From Planctomycetota bacterium (GTDB lineage Bacteria > Planctomycetota > Phycisphaerae > WQYP01): a stretch of DNA of 14,769 bases. Under the pieces are notes generated by a model. The model was not told the origin of the DNA. It was given only the letters and a program-made list of their open reading frames with translations, and did not search any database. The translations under genes were made by a program, and so were the position numbers. The stretch lies in assembly GCA_021799715.1 (NCBI GenBank), contig JAJYZY010000059.1, forward strand, positions 1 to 14,769, written 5' to 3'. Below, piece after piece: positions 6,131 through 14,019 of the stretch. The stretch's first letter is position 1. Every line of letters starts with the position of its first letter.

Positions 6131-6439
6131 ATGGATGGCGGCTCGGGCATGTTCAAGATACTTACCTGTTTGATCGCTTTTTTTATAACAGCGGGACTGC
6201 TGTTTGGAATCCGTCAGATGCGGCTTGATTTTACCAGCCAGTCCGCCGAAATCTCCGCGCAAATCGCCCGACATAAACAGATACTATGGGATCAGCAGAC
6301 GAAAATTGCCGCCGATACCAATCCGCGGGCGCTGACCGCCAAACTAAGGGCCTTGCGGAGCCGAAATGCCACAACGCAATCGTCGGCATCTGCGGGCGGT
6401 ATGATGATTTACGCAACGCCGGTCTTTAAGTCGCCCTGA
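6131..6439 (+). CDS. ftsL: FtsL-like divisome protein (single membrane segment plus coiled coil)
   Basis: A 102-residue bitopic protein. A short N-terminal stretch is followed by one membrane helix (ILTCLIAFFITAGLLFGI, about residues 9-26). A segment with coiled-coil character follows (AEISAQIARHKQILWDQQTKIA), and then a polar tail. Size, topology and position directly before ftsI match FtsL, which in other bacteria binds FtsB/FtsQ and activates the FtsWI synthase at the septum. FtsL is conserved in shape more than in sequence, so the call depends on context. The ATG at 6131 gives the full ORF; the ATG at 6149 is an equally likely start, and neither has a strong Shine-Dalgarno. A 71-residue ORF in another frame overlaps the 5' end but lacks any family signature. 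Confidence 0.6.
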   Translation: MDGGSGMFKILTCLIAFFITAGLLFGIRQMRLDFTSQSAEISAQIARHKQILWDQQTKIAADTNPRALTAKLRALRSRNATTQSSASAGGMMIYATPVFKSP

Positions 6440-6481
6440 AATTGGCTGGCTTGCCGGATTGCATTGGAATAAGAGTGTCAG

Positions 6482-6640
6482 ATGGCCAATAAAGGCGATG
6501 GCTTGTGCGGATACGGCTGTGGTCAATTCACGCCGCGGCGCGGTGGAAGCCGGCGGCCAGTTGGCCGGGGCGACCAAAGAAAACAAGACGTGAATGATGC
6601 ACAGGCCCCAAGTGACGATGATAAAATAATAGACAGGTAA
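6482..6640 (+). CDS. Possible small ORF of 52 residues between the ftsL-like gene and ftsI
   Basis: An ATG-started frame of 52 codons ends with TAA three bases before the ftsI ATG. The product is basic and Gly/Arg-rich with two cysteines close together (LCGYGCGQ) and an acidic end. There is no clear ribosome-binding site, and another frame here is similarly open. Close spacing to ftsI is its only support. It may just be leader sequence within the 204-bp gap. Confidence 0.25.
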   Translation: MANKGDGLCGYGCGQFTPRRGGSRRPVGRGDQRKQDVNDAQAPSDDDKIIDR

Positions 6641-6643
6641 TTT

Positions 6644-8584
6644 ATGGCGGATCAGGGAAACAATCAGAACATGGCGTTGCGACGGGCGGATCGCCTGTCC
6701 ACGGTGGTGCTGCTGTTTTCAGCCCTGCTGCTGATCGGCCTTGCGGGTCGCGTCATGTGGTTGCAAACCCATGTCACGCGGGCCGATGCAGGCAGCCTGC
6801 ATTCGCAACATGATGTGCGCGTTACGCTCATGGCGCGACGGGCATCGATTTACACCGCTGATTCCACACTTATTGCCGGCAGTGTGCGTGTGTACAACAT
6901 GTTCGCGGATCCAGGATATATTTTTGATCCCAAGGGCACGCTTAATGCGTTGGCCGGTTCGCAATTGGTGGCGGCGCGTCACATCATGGCCCGCGCCATG
7001 GCGCGGGCGCTGGATGAAAATCAGACTGATTTTCTGCCCTGGCTTAAAAGCCGATTGTATTATGCCAACGGCAGCCTGCGGCGGTTTGTCTGGTTGAAAC
7101 GCGGCGCCAATTATGCCTTTTATCATCATTTTGAAACCATCAAACATGGTTTGCTGGCAAAATCGCGGCAGGCCATGCGAGATCATCATCCGGTATTGGC
7201 GCAGGAATATTTTCATGCGTTGGATGGGATCGGCTTTATTCTCTCCACGCGGCGCGTTTATCCGTTGGGAGATTTTGCCGGGCAGGTAATCGGTTTTGCC
7301 AATTCGGAACGCGGACTCAACGGATTGGAGGAACAACTAAATTCGCTGCTGGTGGGACGCAGCGGGCAGGCGGTTTATGTGAAAGACGCCGCGGCGCGGG
7401 CCTTGTGGATCAAGAAAAAGGGTTATCGCCTGCCCAGCGACGGCATGCGAGTTTGGCTTACACTGGATACCACAATTCAACAAATTGCCCAGCATGAGCT
7501 TGACAAGGCGGCCAAGCAGTTCAAACCGCGCAGTTCGGTGGCCATTGTCATGAATCCATGGAATGGCGATATTCTGGCGATGGCCAATTATCCGGAACTG
7601 AATCCCAACGATTATCAAAAAACGCCGCCGAATTTCTGGCGCAATCGCGCCGTAACCGACCCGTACGAACCTGGATCGGTATTCAAGCCTTACAATCTTT
7701 CCTGGGCGCTAAAAAACCATGTCGTGACGCTCAATACGGTTTTTGATACCTACAATGGCCGCTACCGCGATCCTACCGGACGACTGATTGAAGATGTCGG
7801 CGGTTGGCCGAGTCTTACGGTTGAAAATATCCTGGTCTACTCCAGCAACATCGGCATGACGCAAATTGGATGGAAAATGGGAATTCCGATGGAATATCAG
7901 GCCATCCACAGCTTTGGGTTCGGGCAAATGACCGGTTGTATTCTCCCGGGTGAATCACCGGGAATGGTACGGCCGGAATCGCAATGGACCAAAGGCATGG
8001 AGACCAGCGTGTCTTTCGGTTACGGCATTGCCGTTACGCCGCTGCAACTGGCACGGGGCCTGTGCGCCATTGCCAACGGCGGCTGGTTACCGACGCCCCA
8101 AATCATCAAGGCGGTGGAAGTCAGTCCCGGCAAGCTCGAAACCTGGTCCCAGATTGCCGGACCGCAGCCGTGGAAAAAAATTGTTCCCCGCCACACCGAA
8201 GAACTTGTCCGCACCGCCATGGAGCAGGTGATGGTGCGCGGTACCGGCCAATACGCCATTTCGCCGCTGTATCGGTTGTTCGGAAAAACCGGCACGGCCA
8301 ACCTGGCCATCGCCGGGCAGGACGGCTACCACGCCCATCAGTACAACGCCACATTTATCGCCGGCGGTCCGATGCCCGATCCACGCCTGATCTGCGTGGT
8401 GTGTGTGCATGAACCAGATCCGCATTTAGGTCATTTCGGCGGAACTGTGGCCGGTCCGGCATGTTCGGCGATTCTAACGCGATCATTGCAGTATTTGCAG
8501 GTGCCGCCTGATCAAGGCCCGAAGACCGATCCGTGGTGGGGCAAAGAGGCACTGTTAAAGCGACTCAAGGGATTGAGCCACTGA
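6644..8584 (+). CDS. ftsI: Peptidoglycan D,D-transpeptidase FtsI (class B penicillin-binding protein)
   Basis: Septal transpeptidase that crosslinks peptide stems of peptidoglycan in the periplasm, working with FtsW. The 646-residue protein has a cytoplasmic N-terminus, one membrane anchor (about 18-42), a class B dimerisation domain and the transpeptidase domain. The active-site motifs are complete: SVFK with catalytic S345 and K348, SSN at 400-402 and KTGT at 548-551. VWLTLDTTIQ marks the start of the transpeptidase domain. The usual RGxIyDRnG motif after the membrane helix is altered to RASIYTADS. There is no PASTA domain. AGG lies about eight bases before the ATG, and the stop overlaps the murE start as TGATG. 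Its place before murE makes FtsI more likely than an elongation-type PBP2. Confidence 0.9.
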   Translation: MADQGNNQNMALRRADRLSTVVLLFSALLLIGLAGRVMWLQTHVTRADAGSLHSQHDVRVTLMARRASIYTADSTLIAGSVRVYNMFADPGYIFDPKGTLNALAGSQLVAARHIMARAMARALDENQTDFLPWLKSRLYYANGSLRRFVWLKRGANYAFYHHFETIKHGLLAKSRQAMRDHHPVLAQEYFHALDGIGFILSTRRVYPLGDFAGQVIGFANSERGLNGLEEQLNSLLVGRSGQAVYVKDAAARALWIKKKGYRLPSDGMRVWLTLDTTIQQIAQHELDKAAKQFKPRSSVAIVMNPWNGDILAMANYPELNPNDYQKTPPNFWRNRAVTDPYEPGSVFKPYNLSWALKNHVVTLNTVFDTYNGRYRDPTGRLIEDVGGWPSLTVENILVYSSNIGMTQIGWKMGIPMEYQAIHSFGFGQMTGCILPGESPGMVRPESQWTKGMETSVSFGYGIAVTPLQLARGLCAIANGGWLPTPQIIKAVEVSPGKLETWSQIAGPQPWKKIVPRHTEELVRTAMEQVMVRGTGQYAISPLYRLFGKTGTANLAIAGQDGYHAHQYNATFIAGGPMPDPRLICVVCVHEPDPHLGHFGGTVAGPACSAILTRSLQYLQVPPDQGPKTDPWWGKEALLKRLKGLSH

Positions 8585-10113
8585 TGATGAAGCTAAGTAA
8601 GCTGTTGGATAGCGTGCCAATTCCATTTATTAAAATGGATGGCAATGATGCGCTGGTTGATCCCATCATTTCCGGTGTGACTGAAGATTCGCGTACCGTC
8701 AAGCCGGGGGATTTGTTCGTAGCCAAGCCGGGAAGTAAAAAAGCCGGTCAGGACTTTATCACCGATGCTCTTGCGCGCGGCGCGGCAGCCATTCTCACCG
8801 ATCAACCGCAAAGCGTGCCGGCCGCTGGATTGGCTGCGGTAATCGGGTGTGACGCGCCCGCGGTGGCGCTGGGGTATCTGGCGCAGGCGATTCTTAACTT
8901 TCCCGCGCGTGAGATGAACCTCATGGCGATAACCGGAACCAACGGCAAAACCACCACAACCTATCTCATCCGCAGCGTCATGCGCAACGCCGGAATCACC
9001 TGCGGACTGATTGGCACGGTTGAACTTGATGACGGGAAAACTGTTCTTGAAAGTCCGATGACCACGCCCGGACCCGTGGAACTTGCCGCCCTTCTGGCGC
9101 GAATGCGGGATAACGGCGTGCGGGCCGTGGCGCTTGAGGCCAGCAGTCATGCGTTGAGTCAAAACCGTCTGGCGGGTCTGGATGTGCAAGTCGGCATGTT
9201 CAGCAATCTCACCGGCGATCATCTTGATTACCACGGCACCATGGAAAATTACGCGGCGGCCAAGGCCCGGCTTTTTGAGGCGCTAAGCCCCAACGCTTTT
9301 GCCGTCATCAACGCCCAGGACCCATACAGCATCCGCATGATCCGTGATTGCCCCGCCAAAAAAATATCGTATGGCATCGACTGTGCCGCCGATTTGTCCG
9401 CGCAGATCATGACCATGAATTCCGCCGGTATGACATTGGCTCTGCGCACGCCGGATGGCCGGAACCTGACGCTGAACACCGGTCTGGTGGGGCGGCATAA
9501 TGCGCAGAATCTGTTGTGCGCCATGGCCGCGTGCCATGCCGCGGGCGTGGCGTGGGAGCATATTATTTCCGGCCTGCAAGCCGGTGATGTTGTTCCCGGC
9601 AGATTGCAGAGAGTGGTGCCGGCGAATCTGCGCAGCGAGGATATTCCATTTACGGTACTGGTGGATTACGCGCACACGCATGACGCGCTGGAAAACGTAT
9701 TGCATGTTGTGCGCGGCTTTACCACCGGGAAAATTATATGCGTATTCGGCTGCGGGGGTGATCGCGACGCCACTAAACGCCCGAAAATGGCCGCGGTGGC
9801 CCAGCGACTGGCGGATACCATCATCGTCACGGATGACAATCCACGCACGGAAGGTTCATCGGCTATCATAGAGCAGATCATGCGCGGCTTCTCCGGGGAT
9901 TTGGGAAGCCGCGTTGCCGTGATTGCAGATCGCGCCAGTGCCATTCGTCGGGCTGTTGACCTGGCGGAAAGGGATGATGTGGTGCTGATTGCGGGCAAAG
10001 GACACGAAAACTACCAGATCATCGGCACAAGCCGCTATCATTTTGATGATGTGCAATGCGCCGGCGAAGCAATTTACGCGCGGTTGGGACTTTTGACGAA
10101 CGGTACAAAATGA
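8584..10113 (+). CDS. murE: UDP-MurNAc-tripeptide synthetase MurE (meso-diaminopimelate type)
   Basis: ATP-dependent ligase that adds the third residue to UDP-MurNAc-L-Ala-D-Glu in the cytoplasm. The 509 residues match the usual length of about 490-510. Visible are the N-terminal uridine-nucleotide binding domain (EDSRTVKPGDLF), the P-loop GTNGKT with K122, LEASSHALSQNRL, and NLTGDHLDYHGT, which holds metal and carbamylated-lysine region residues. The C-terminal domain contains DNPR at 418-421. DNPR is the signature of MurE enzymes that use meso-diaminopimelate; lysine-adding enzymes differ there. I chose the ATG at 8584, which overlaps the ftsI stop (TGATG); the ATG at 8587 is possible, and the frame extends upstream to 8533 inside ftsI. 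Translation is probably coupled to ftsI. Confidence 0.95.
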   Translation: MMKLSKLLDSVPIPFIKMDGNDALVDPIISGVTEDSRTVKPGDLFVAKPGSKKAGQDFITDALARGAAAILTDQPQSVPAAGLAAVIGCDAPAVALGYLAQAILNFPAREMNLMAITGTNGKTTTTYLIRSVMRNAGITCGLIGTVELDDGKTVLESPMTTPGPVELAALLARMRDNGVRAVALEASSHALSQNRLAGLDVQVGMFSNLTGDHLDYHGTMENYAAAKARLFEALSPNAFAVINAQDPYSIRMIRDCPAKKISYGIDCAADLSAQIMTMNSAGMTLALRTPDGRNLTLNTGLVGRHNAQNLLCAMAACHAAGVAWEHIISGLQAGDVVPGRLQRVVPANLRSEDIPFTVLVDYAHTHDALENVLHVVRGFTTGKIICVFGCGGDRDATKRPKMAAVAQRLADTIIVTDDNPRTEGSSAIIEQIMRGFSGDLGSRVAVIADRASAIRRAVDLAERDDVVLIAGKGHENYQIIGTSRYHFDDVQCAGEAIYARLGLLTNGTK

Positions 10114-11531
10114 AGCCATGGCCATTTCAACAAATTCGCCGAGTGACGCTCAGCCGCTGGCTGGCGCGCGGCACGCGTGAATTCACGGGCCGGGTAAGCA
10201 CGGACAGCCGTGATCTGCAACCCGGTGATTTATTCATCGCGATCATCGGGCGGAATTTTGACGGTCATGATTTTATTGCCGCGGCCATGGAATCAGGTGC
10301 GGCGGGAATTCTGGTTTCCCGCCCGCCCGATGCGGCAATCCTGGCCGCTGCGACCGCGGCATCCGCGACCATTCTGCAATGTGATGATACGATCCGCGGC
10401 TTAAACCGCCTGGCCGCGGCTTATCGGCGTGAATTGCGGGCCAAGGTCATAGCGGTCGGTGGGTCCAACGGCAAAACCACCACCAAGCAGATTATTCATG
10501 CGGTGCTGTCGCGGCGTTTTTCCGGCGTGGCGAGTCCGAAAAGTTTTAACAACAACATCGGTCTTCCGTTGACATTGTTGTCGGTTCAGCCGCAGCACGA
10601 ATATGTGGTTCTGGAAGTTGGTACCAACGCGCCCGGAGAAGTTGAGGCGCTGGGGCAGGTGGCAACGCCGGATATTGTGGTCATCACCGGAGTGGGGCTG
10701 GAGCATCTGGAATTTCTCACGGATATTCAACACGTGGCGCGGGAAGAGGCTTCCCTGGCGCGGTTTGTTACCCCGGATGGCATACTGCTGTTAACCAATG
10801 ATTCCCCGGAACTGCTTAACGCCTTAAGATTAACCCGCGGCCCGCGCTTTACCGTCGGCAATGCGGGTTCCGGCGCGGATATGGAAGCCACGGAAATTCG
10901 TGAGGCCGTCACCGGGACCGATTTTATTGTTAATGGTCGCACGGAATATCATCTGCCGCTGCTGGGGCGGCACAATGTGTTCAACGCCATGCTGGCAATC
11001 GGCGTGGCGCGGCGACTGGGGCTGACCGATGAGGAAATTCACGCGGGAATCGCGGCGGTAAAACCGGCATCCATGCGCCTGGAACCCATGCACATCGGCG
11101 CGCACTTGATTATTAACGATGCGTATAATGCCAATCCGACAAGCATGGCGGCGGCCATTAAAATGTTCGCCACATTGCCCCTGGCCGATGCGGCCGCCGG
11201 TCCGCGCCGCAGAGTGTTGATTCTCGGAGATATGCTGGAGTTGGGGACGGGATCGGATGAGCTGCATCGGCAGATGGGACGTCTGGCGGCGGAAAACCCC
11301 ATCGATCTTCTGATATTGGTCGGCCCGCTGATGCTTCATGCGGCTGATGAAGCGCGGCGCAAAGGGATGGCCGTTCATCATTTCATGGACGTTGCGGCCG
11401 CCGGAGCAACGGTTCCTGAACTGCTGGAAAAATCCGATGCGATACTGCTCAAGGCGTCGCGGGGAACACGATTGGAAAAGCTATTGGACGTAATGGGTCC
11501 GCGGGAACAAATTTCCGCGACCCGGATGTAA
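10110..11531 (+). CDS. murF: UDP-MurNAc-tripeptide:D-Ala-D-Ala ligase MurF
   Basis: Adds the D-Ala-D-Ala dipeptide to UDP-MurNAc-tripeptide, the last cytoplasmic step of precursor assembly. The 473-residue protein shows the Mur ligase pattern: STDSRDLQPGDLF in the N-terminal domain, P-loop GSNGKT with K122, SFNNNIGLPLTLL and EVGTNAPGE typical of MurF, then the C-terminal DAYNANPTSM and LGDMLELG. The ATG at 10110 overlaps the murE stop by ATGA, so translation is probably coupled; the frame is open further upstream inside murE. There is no strong Shine-Dalgarno. It is followed 25 bp later by mraY, and all signature motifs are intact. Confidence 0.95.
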   Translation: MKPWPFQQIRRVTLSRWLARGTREFTGRVSTDSRDLQPGDLFIAIIGRNFDGHDFIAAAMESGAAGILVSRPPDAAILAAATAASATILQCDDTIRGLNRLAAAYRRELRAKVIAVGGSNGKTTTKQIIHAVLSRRFSGVASPKSFNNNIGLPLTLLSVQPQHEYVVLEVGTNAPGEVEALGQVATPDIVVITGVGLEHLEFLTDIQHVAREEASLARFVTPDGILLLTNDSPELLNALRLTRGPRFTVGNAGSGADMEATEIREAVTGTDFIVNGRTEYHLPLLGRHNVFNAMLAIGVARRLGLTDEEIHAGIAAVKPASMRLEPMHIGAHLIINDAYNANPTSMAAAIKMFATLPLADAAAGPRRRVLILGDMLELGTGSDELHRQMGRLAAENPIDLLILVGPLMLHAADEARRKGMAVHHFMDVAAAGATVPELLEKSDAILLKASRGTRLEKLLDVMGPREQISATRM

Positions 11532-11540
11532 AGCGATATC

Positions 11541-11559
11541 CGGAGGAGCGTTACTTTTG
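11541..11559 (+). promoter_or_regulatory. Strong ribosome-binding site that decides a TTG start for mraY
   Basis: GGAGGAG at 11542-11548 lies eight bases before TTG at 11557-11559. No ATG or GTG occurs at this distance. The first ATG in frame comes nine codons later and would cut into the N-terminal region, so the TTG is the likely initiation codon. Confidence 0.65.
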
Positions 11560-12672
11560 CTGTATCTGTTATACACATGGATGGCGGGACATCATTGGCT
11601 GCCGGGCCATTGGCCCATCGACGTGGTGATATTCCGCTCCGCCCTGGCCATTATTTTCAGCTTTCTGCTGGTGCTGGTCGCCGGCAGGCCGACCATTGAA
11701 TGGTTGCGCCGGCAAAAACTGGGCGATCAGCCGGAGTTCAATCATGCCCAGATCAACGCCTTGACCAGTGCGAAGGCCAATACCCCCACGATGGGGGGCA
11801 TGCTGATTATCGTGAGCATTTTTATCACCACTCTGATTTTCGCCCGCCTGGATAATTTTTATGTCCGCATGGGACTTTTATGCCTGGTCTACCTGGGCAC
11901 GCTGGGGGGCGTGGATGACTGGCTGAAACTCACCGCCAAGCGCCGGGTTCCGGGCAGCCGCGACGGTTTGTTGTGGTGGGAGAAAATAGTTTTTCAGATT
12001 GGTCTGGGCGTGCTGCTGGCGTTGTTTATCTACTACCACGGCAAATATGATCAAGCCCATTATCTGAACTGGCCGTTTTTACCGCGCGATATTGTTTTGC
12101 CCACATGGCTGTTTGCCATTATTTCTGTCGTGGTTATTACGGGAACCAGCAATGCGGTCAATCTGACCGATGGCATGGATGGCCTGGCCAGCGGCTGTAT
12201 GGCCATTGTGGCCTTTGCATTTATGATCCTGGCTTATGTGACCGGCGACGCCCGCTGGGCGGCCAACTTGCATTTCAATCATATTCGGGATGCCGGTGAA
12301 TTGGCCATTATCTGCGGATCGATCACCGGTTCCTGTCTGGGTTTTCTCTGGTACAACTGCAACCCCGCGCAGGTATTCATGGGAGATACCGGGTCGCTGG
12401 CGCTGGGGGGGGTGGTGGGTTACGTTGCCATTGTGATTCGACAGGAACCGATGTTGCTGCTGGTGGGGGGGATATTTGTGATTGAAGCTTTAAGCGTGAT
12501 GATTCAGGTTGGATATTTTAAAGCGACACACGGAAAAAAAGTTTTCCTGTGCAGTCCCATTCATCATCACTTTCACCTTAAAGGCTGGAGTGAACCACAA
12601 ATTGTCGTGCGGTTCTGGCTGCTATCGGCGCTATTTGCCGCCATGGCATTGGCTACCGTTAAGCTGCGGTAG
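11557..12672 (+). CDS. mraY: Phospho-N-acetylmuramoyl-pentapeptide transferase MraY
   Basis: Integral membrane enzyme that transfers phospho-MurNAc-pentapeptide from UDP to undecaprenyl phosphate to make lipid I. The 371 residues, about ten membrane helices, fit the usual 320-370. Conserved elements are NTPTMGG near residue 76, DD at 120-121, NAVNLTDGMDGLA around 199-211, the catalytic-site FMGDTGS with D277, and the HHH cluster at 336-338 before W and E. Where many homologues have GFIDD, this one has GVDDWLK. The start is TTG behind a strong Shine-Dalgarno. It is the last gene of the cluster; downstream only 39 bp separate it from the convergent aldolase gene. Confidence 0.95.
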   Translation: MLYLLYTWMAGHHWLPGHWPIDVVIFRSALAIIFSFLLVLVAGRPTIEWLRRQKLGDQPEFNHAQINALTSAKANTPTMGGMLIIVSIFITTLIFARLDNFYVRMGLLCLVYLGTLGGVDDWLKLTAKRRVPGSRDGLLWWEKIVFQIGLGVLLALFIYYHGKYDQAHYLNWPFLPRDIVLPTWLFAIISVVVITGTSNAVNLTDGMDGLASGCMAIVAFAFMILAYVTGDARWAANLHFNHIRDAGELAIICGSITGSCLGFLWYNCNPAQVFMGDTGSLALGGVVGYVAIVIRQEPMLLLVGGIFVIEALSVMIQVGYFKATHGKKVFLCSPIHHHFHLKGWSEPQIVVRFWLLSALFAAMALATVKLR

Positions 12673-12711
12673 TGCCCATTGCGTTGCACCGCCGGCCGGT
12701 ATTCCAATGGC

Positions 12712-13365
12712 TTATTTTGCCGTCAAGCGCGCGGTTTTCACCGCTTGCGTCAGTTCCACCGCCGCCTGGCGGATCGCGTTGAAATCTCCCGATGCCAGGG
12801 CGGCTTTGCTTACCAGCGATGAGCCTGCGCCAACGGCCACCGCGCCGGCGGCAATAAATGCGCCGGCGGTTTTGGCGTCCACGCCGCCGGTTGGTGTAAG
12901 TTTCAGATACGGCATGACCGCCAGCAAATCTTTAAAATACCCCGGCCCCAGCGTGGTTGCCGGGAATACCTTTACGACATCCGCGCCGGCATTCCACACC
13001 CGGAAAATCTCGGTTGGCGTATAGGCTCCCGGAATGCTCACCGCGCCCAACCGGCGCGTGGTTTCCACAATGGCCGGATCAAATATCGGCGATACCACAA
13101 ACCGCGCGCCGGCATGAATGGCGGCAGCGCATGTGGCGCTGTCTAAAATCGTGCCGACACCCAGACATATTTTATTGCCAAACGCATCGGCAATATGCTC
13201 AATAACGCTGATGGCCTTCGGTGTGCTCATGGTAATTTCAATGCCCGTTACGCCGCCTTCCGCCAAGGCTTCCACCAGGGGCTTCACTTTTGCCGGTTCC
13301 GGTGCCCGAATCACGGCCACAACGCCACAGGCTGATAACATCTCAATGGTACTTTCACGACTCAT
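12712..13365 (-). CDS. eda: KDPG/KHG aldolase (2-dehydro-3-deoxy-phosphogluconate aldolase)
   Basis: Class I aldolase that cleaves 2-keto-3-deoxy-6-phosphogluconate to pyruvate and glyceraldehyde 3-phosphate, and often also handles 4-hydroxy-2-oxoglutarate. The 217-residue TIM-barrel protein has AVIR (R20), GIEITMSTP with the catalytic E43, GVGT at 69-72, VVKVFPA with the Schiff-base lysine K132, and PTGG at 158-161. AAGGAA seven bases before the ATG supports the start. It is convergent with mraY and stands alone, with no edd, kinase or transporter nearby, so its pathway (Entner-Doudoroff or sugar-acid breakdown) cannot be read from the context. Relatives such as KDPGal aldolase (DgoA) share these motifs. 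Confidence 0.9.
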   Translation of the reverse strand: MSRESTIEMLSACGVVAVIRAPEPAKVKPLVEALAEGGVTGIEITMSTPKAISVIEHIADAFGNKICLGVGTILDSATCAAAIHAGARFVVSPIFDPAIVETTRRLGAVSIPGAYTPTEIFRVWNAGADVVKVFPATTLGPGYFKDLLAVMPYLKLTPTGGVDAKTAGAFIAAGAVAVGAGSSLVSKAALASGDFNAIRQAAVELTQAVKTARLTAK

Positions 13366-13468
13366 GACACAATTCCTTAAAAAACTCCGGCAATTTCAGG
13401 GCCTTTATGGCATGAAACTTTACGCGAAATTCCGCGCTTGAGCCAGCGATGTGCATTTTAATTAGGAA

Positions 13469-13568
13469 CGCAAAAGGGACGCAACCACTTCGACGGTAAA
13501 CAACCGACGTTAATTGGTTGGTCTAAAACACCAACCCTGGTTTAGGTTGTAATCGCTCTTCGTTCGTA
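13469..13568. repeat. Imperfect direct repeat, copy 1
   Basis: Copy 1 of a roughly 100-bp repeat. Its first 49 bases match copy 2 (13822-13870) at 44 positions, with a 24-base identical core at 13480-13503. After a diverged middle, TCTTCGTTCGTA at 13557-13568 matches again with a 6-bp length difference. Copy 1 also contains GGTTGGT/ACCAACC hairpin arms near 13516-13534. Confidence 0.7.
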
Positions 13569-13643
13569 CTTGAAAATCTCCGCCCCATCGCAACACGGTT
13601 CATTGCTTCGACAGAATATGCCGGAGTGAAAGAAGACGGACGA

Positions 13644-13713
13644 AACCGCTGATGACGCCGATGGGCGCAGATCAACCACGGAACATCTGCGAACATCCGC
13701 AGAATCTGCGGTT
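13644..13713. repeat. 70-bp imperfect palindrome, hairpin-forming dispersed-repeat candidate
   Basis: AACCGC at 13644-13649 pairs with GCGGTT at 13708-13713. Inside, after a 10 x 10 partly paired region, GATG (13660-13663) pairs with CATC (13694-13697) and CGCAGAT (13666-13672) with ATCTGCG (13685-13691), leaving a 12-nt loop. The symmetric layout and wording (GATG..GCAGAT) resemble widespread intergenic repeats of planctomycetes and other phyla whose translations give spurious proteins. Confidence 0.6.
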
Positions 13714-13821
13714 CAGAACAGGGATTGTTCAAGCAACAACCGGGTTGTGACGGCGTGGGGCCGAAAGATACCATCCGCTTTGTTGCCGGCTTGCGCCTAC
13801 GCCGCGCATTCCCGGTAAGAG

Positions 13822-13915
13822 CGCAAAAGAGGCGCAACCACTTCGACGGTAAACAATCGGCGTTAATTCGGTGTTCTATAACCTTGGGCCGGGGTGTACT
13901 TGTTCTTCGTTCGTA
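13822..13915. repeat. Imperfect direct repeat, copy 2
   Basis: Copy 2 of the repeat at 13469-13568, in the same orientation and 353 bp away. Its identical core lies at 13833-13856 and its end block TCTTCGTTCGTA at 13904-13915. The hairpin arms of copy 1 are not kept here. The two copies flank the 70-bp palindrome. Confidence 0.7.
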
Positions 13916-14019
13916 TTTCATTTGCCCAGCCCGGCCCCCATGGCAAGGCAATGGTATGGCCGATATTAATATTATCCCGTGCAGTTGCCTGAAACGCATT
14001 CTCCATGCAGAATACCGGT

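Larger units (their letters stand above)
13366..14019. other. Non-coding region with repeats between the aldolase gene and rnd
   Basis: About 650 bp with no credible gene. It holds the two copies of an imperfect direct repeat and a 70-bp imperfect palindrome described separately. Minus- and plus-strand ORFs that cross it are built from these repeats, and one overlaps the rnd 5' end. A perfect palindrome ATATTAATAT sits at 13963-13972, but I found no convincing promoter for rnd. Confidence 0.5.

Noticed and set aside
5958..6173. 71-residue plus-strand ORF before the FtsL-like gene
   Set aside because: It contains the candidate promoter, overlaps the FtsL-like start in another frame, and has no recognisable domain.
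6719..7336. 205-residue minus-strand ORF
   Set aside because: It is fully antisense to ftsI, which has all its catalytic motifs; it has no supporting signal.
8593..9234. 213-residue minus-strand ORF
   Set aside because: It is antisense to murE and has no family features.
10830..11381. 183-residue minus-strand ORF
   Set aside because: It is antisense to murF, rich in His, Arg and Gln as expected of a shadow frame.
13469..13915. Repeat pair considered as a CRISPR array
   Set aside because: Only two diverged copies about 350 bp apart, with no regular spacers and no cas genes in the window.
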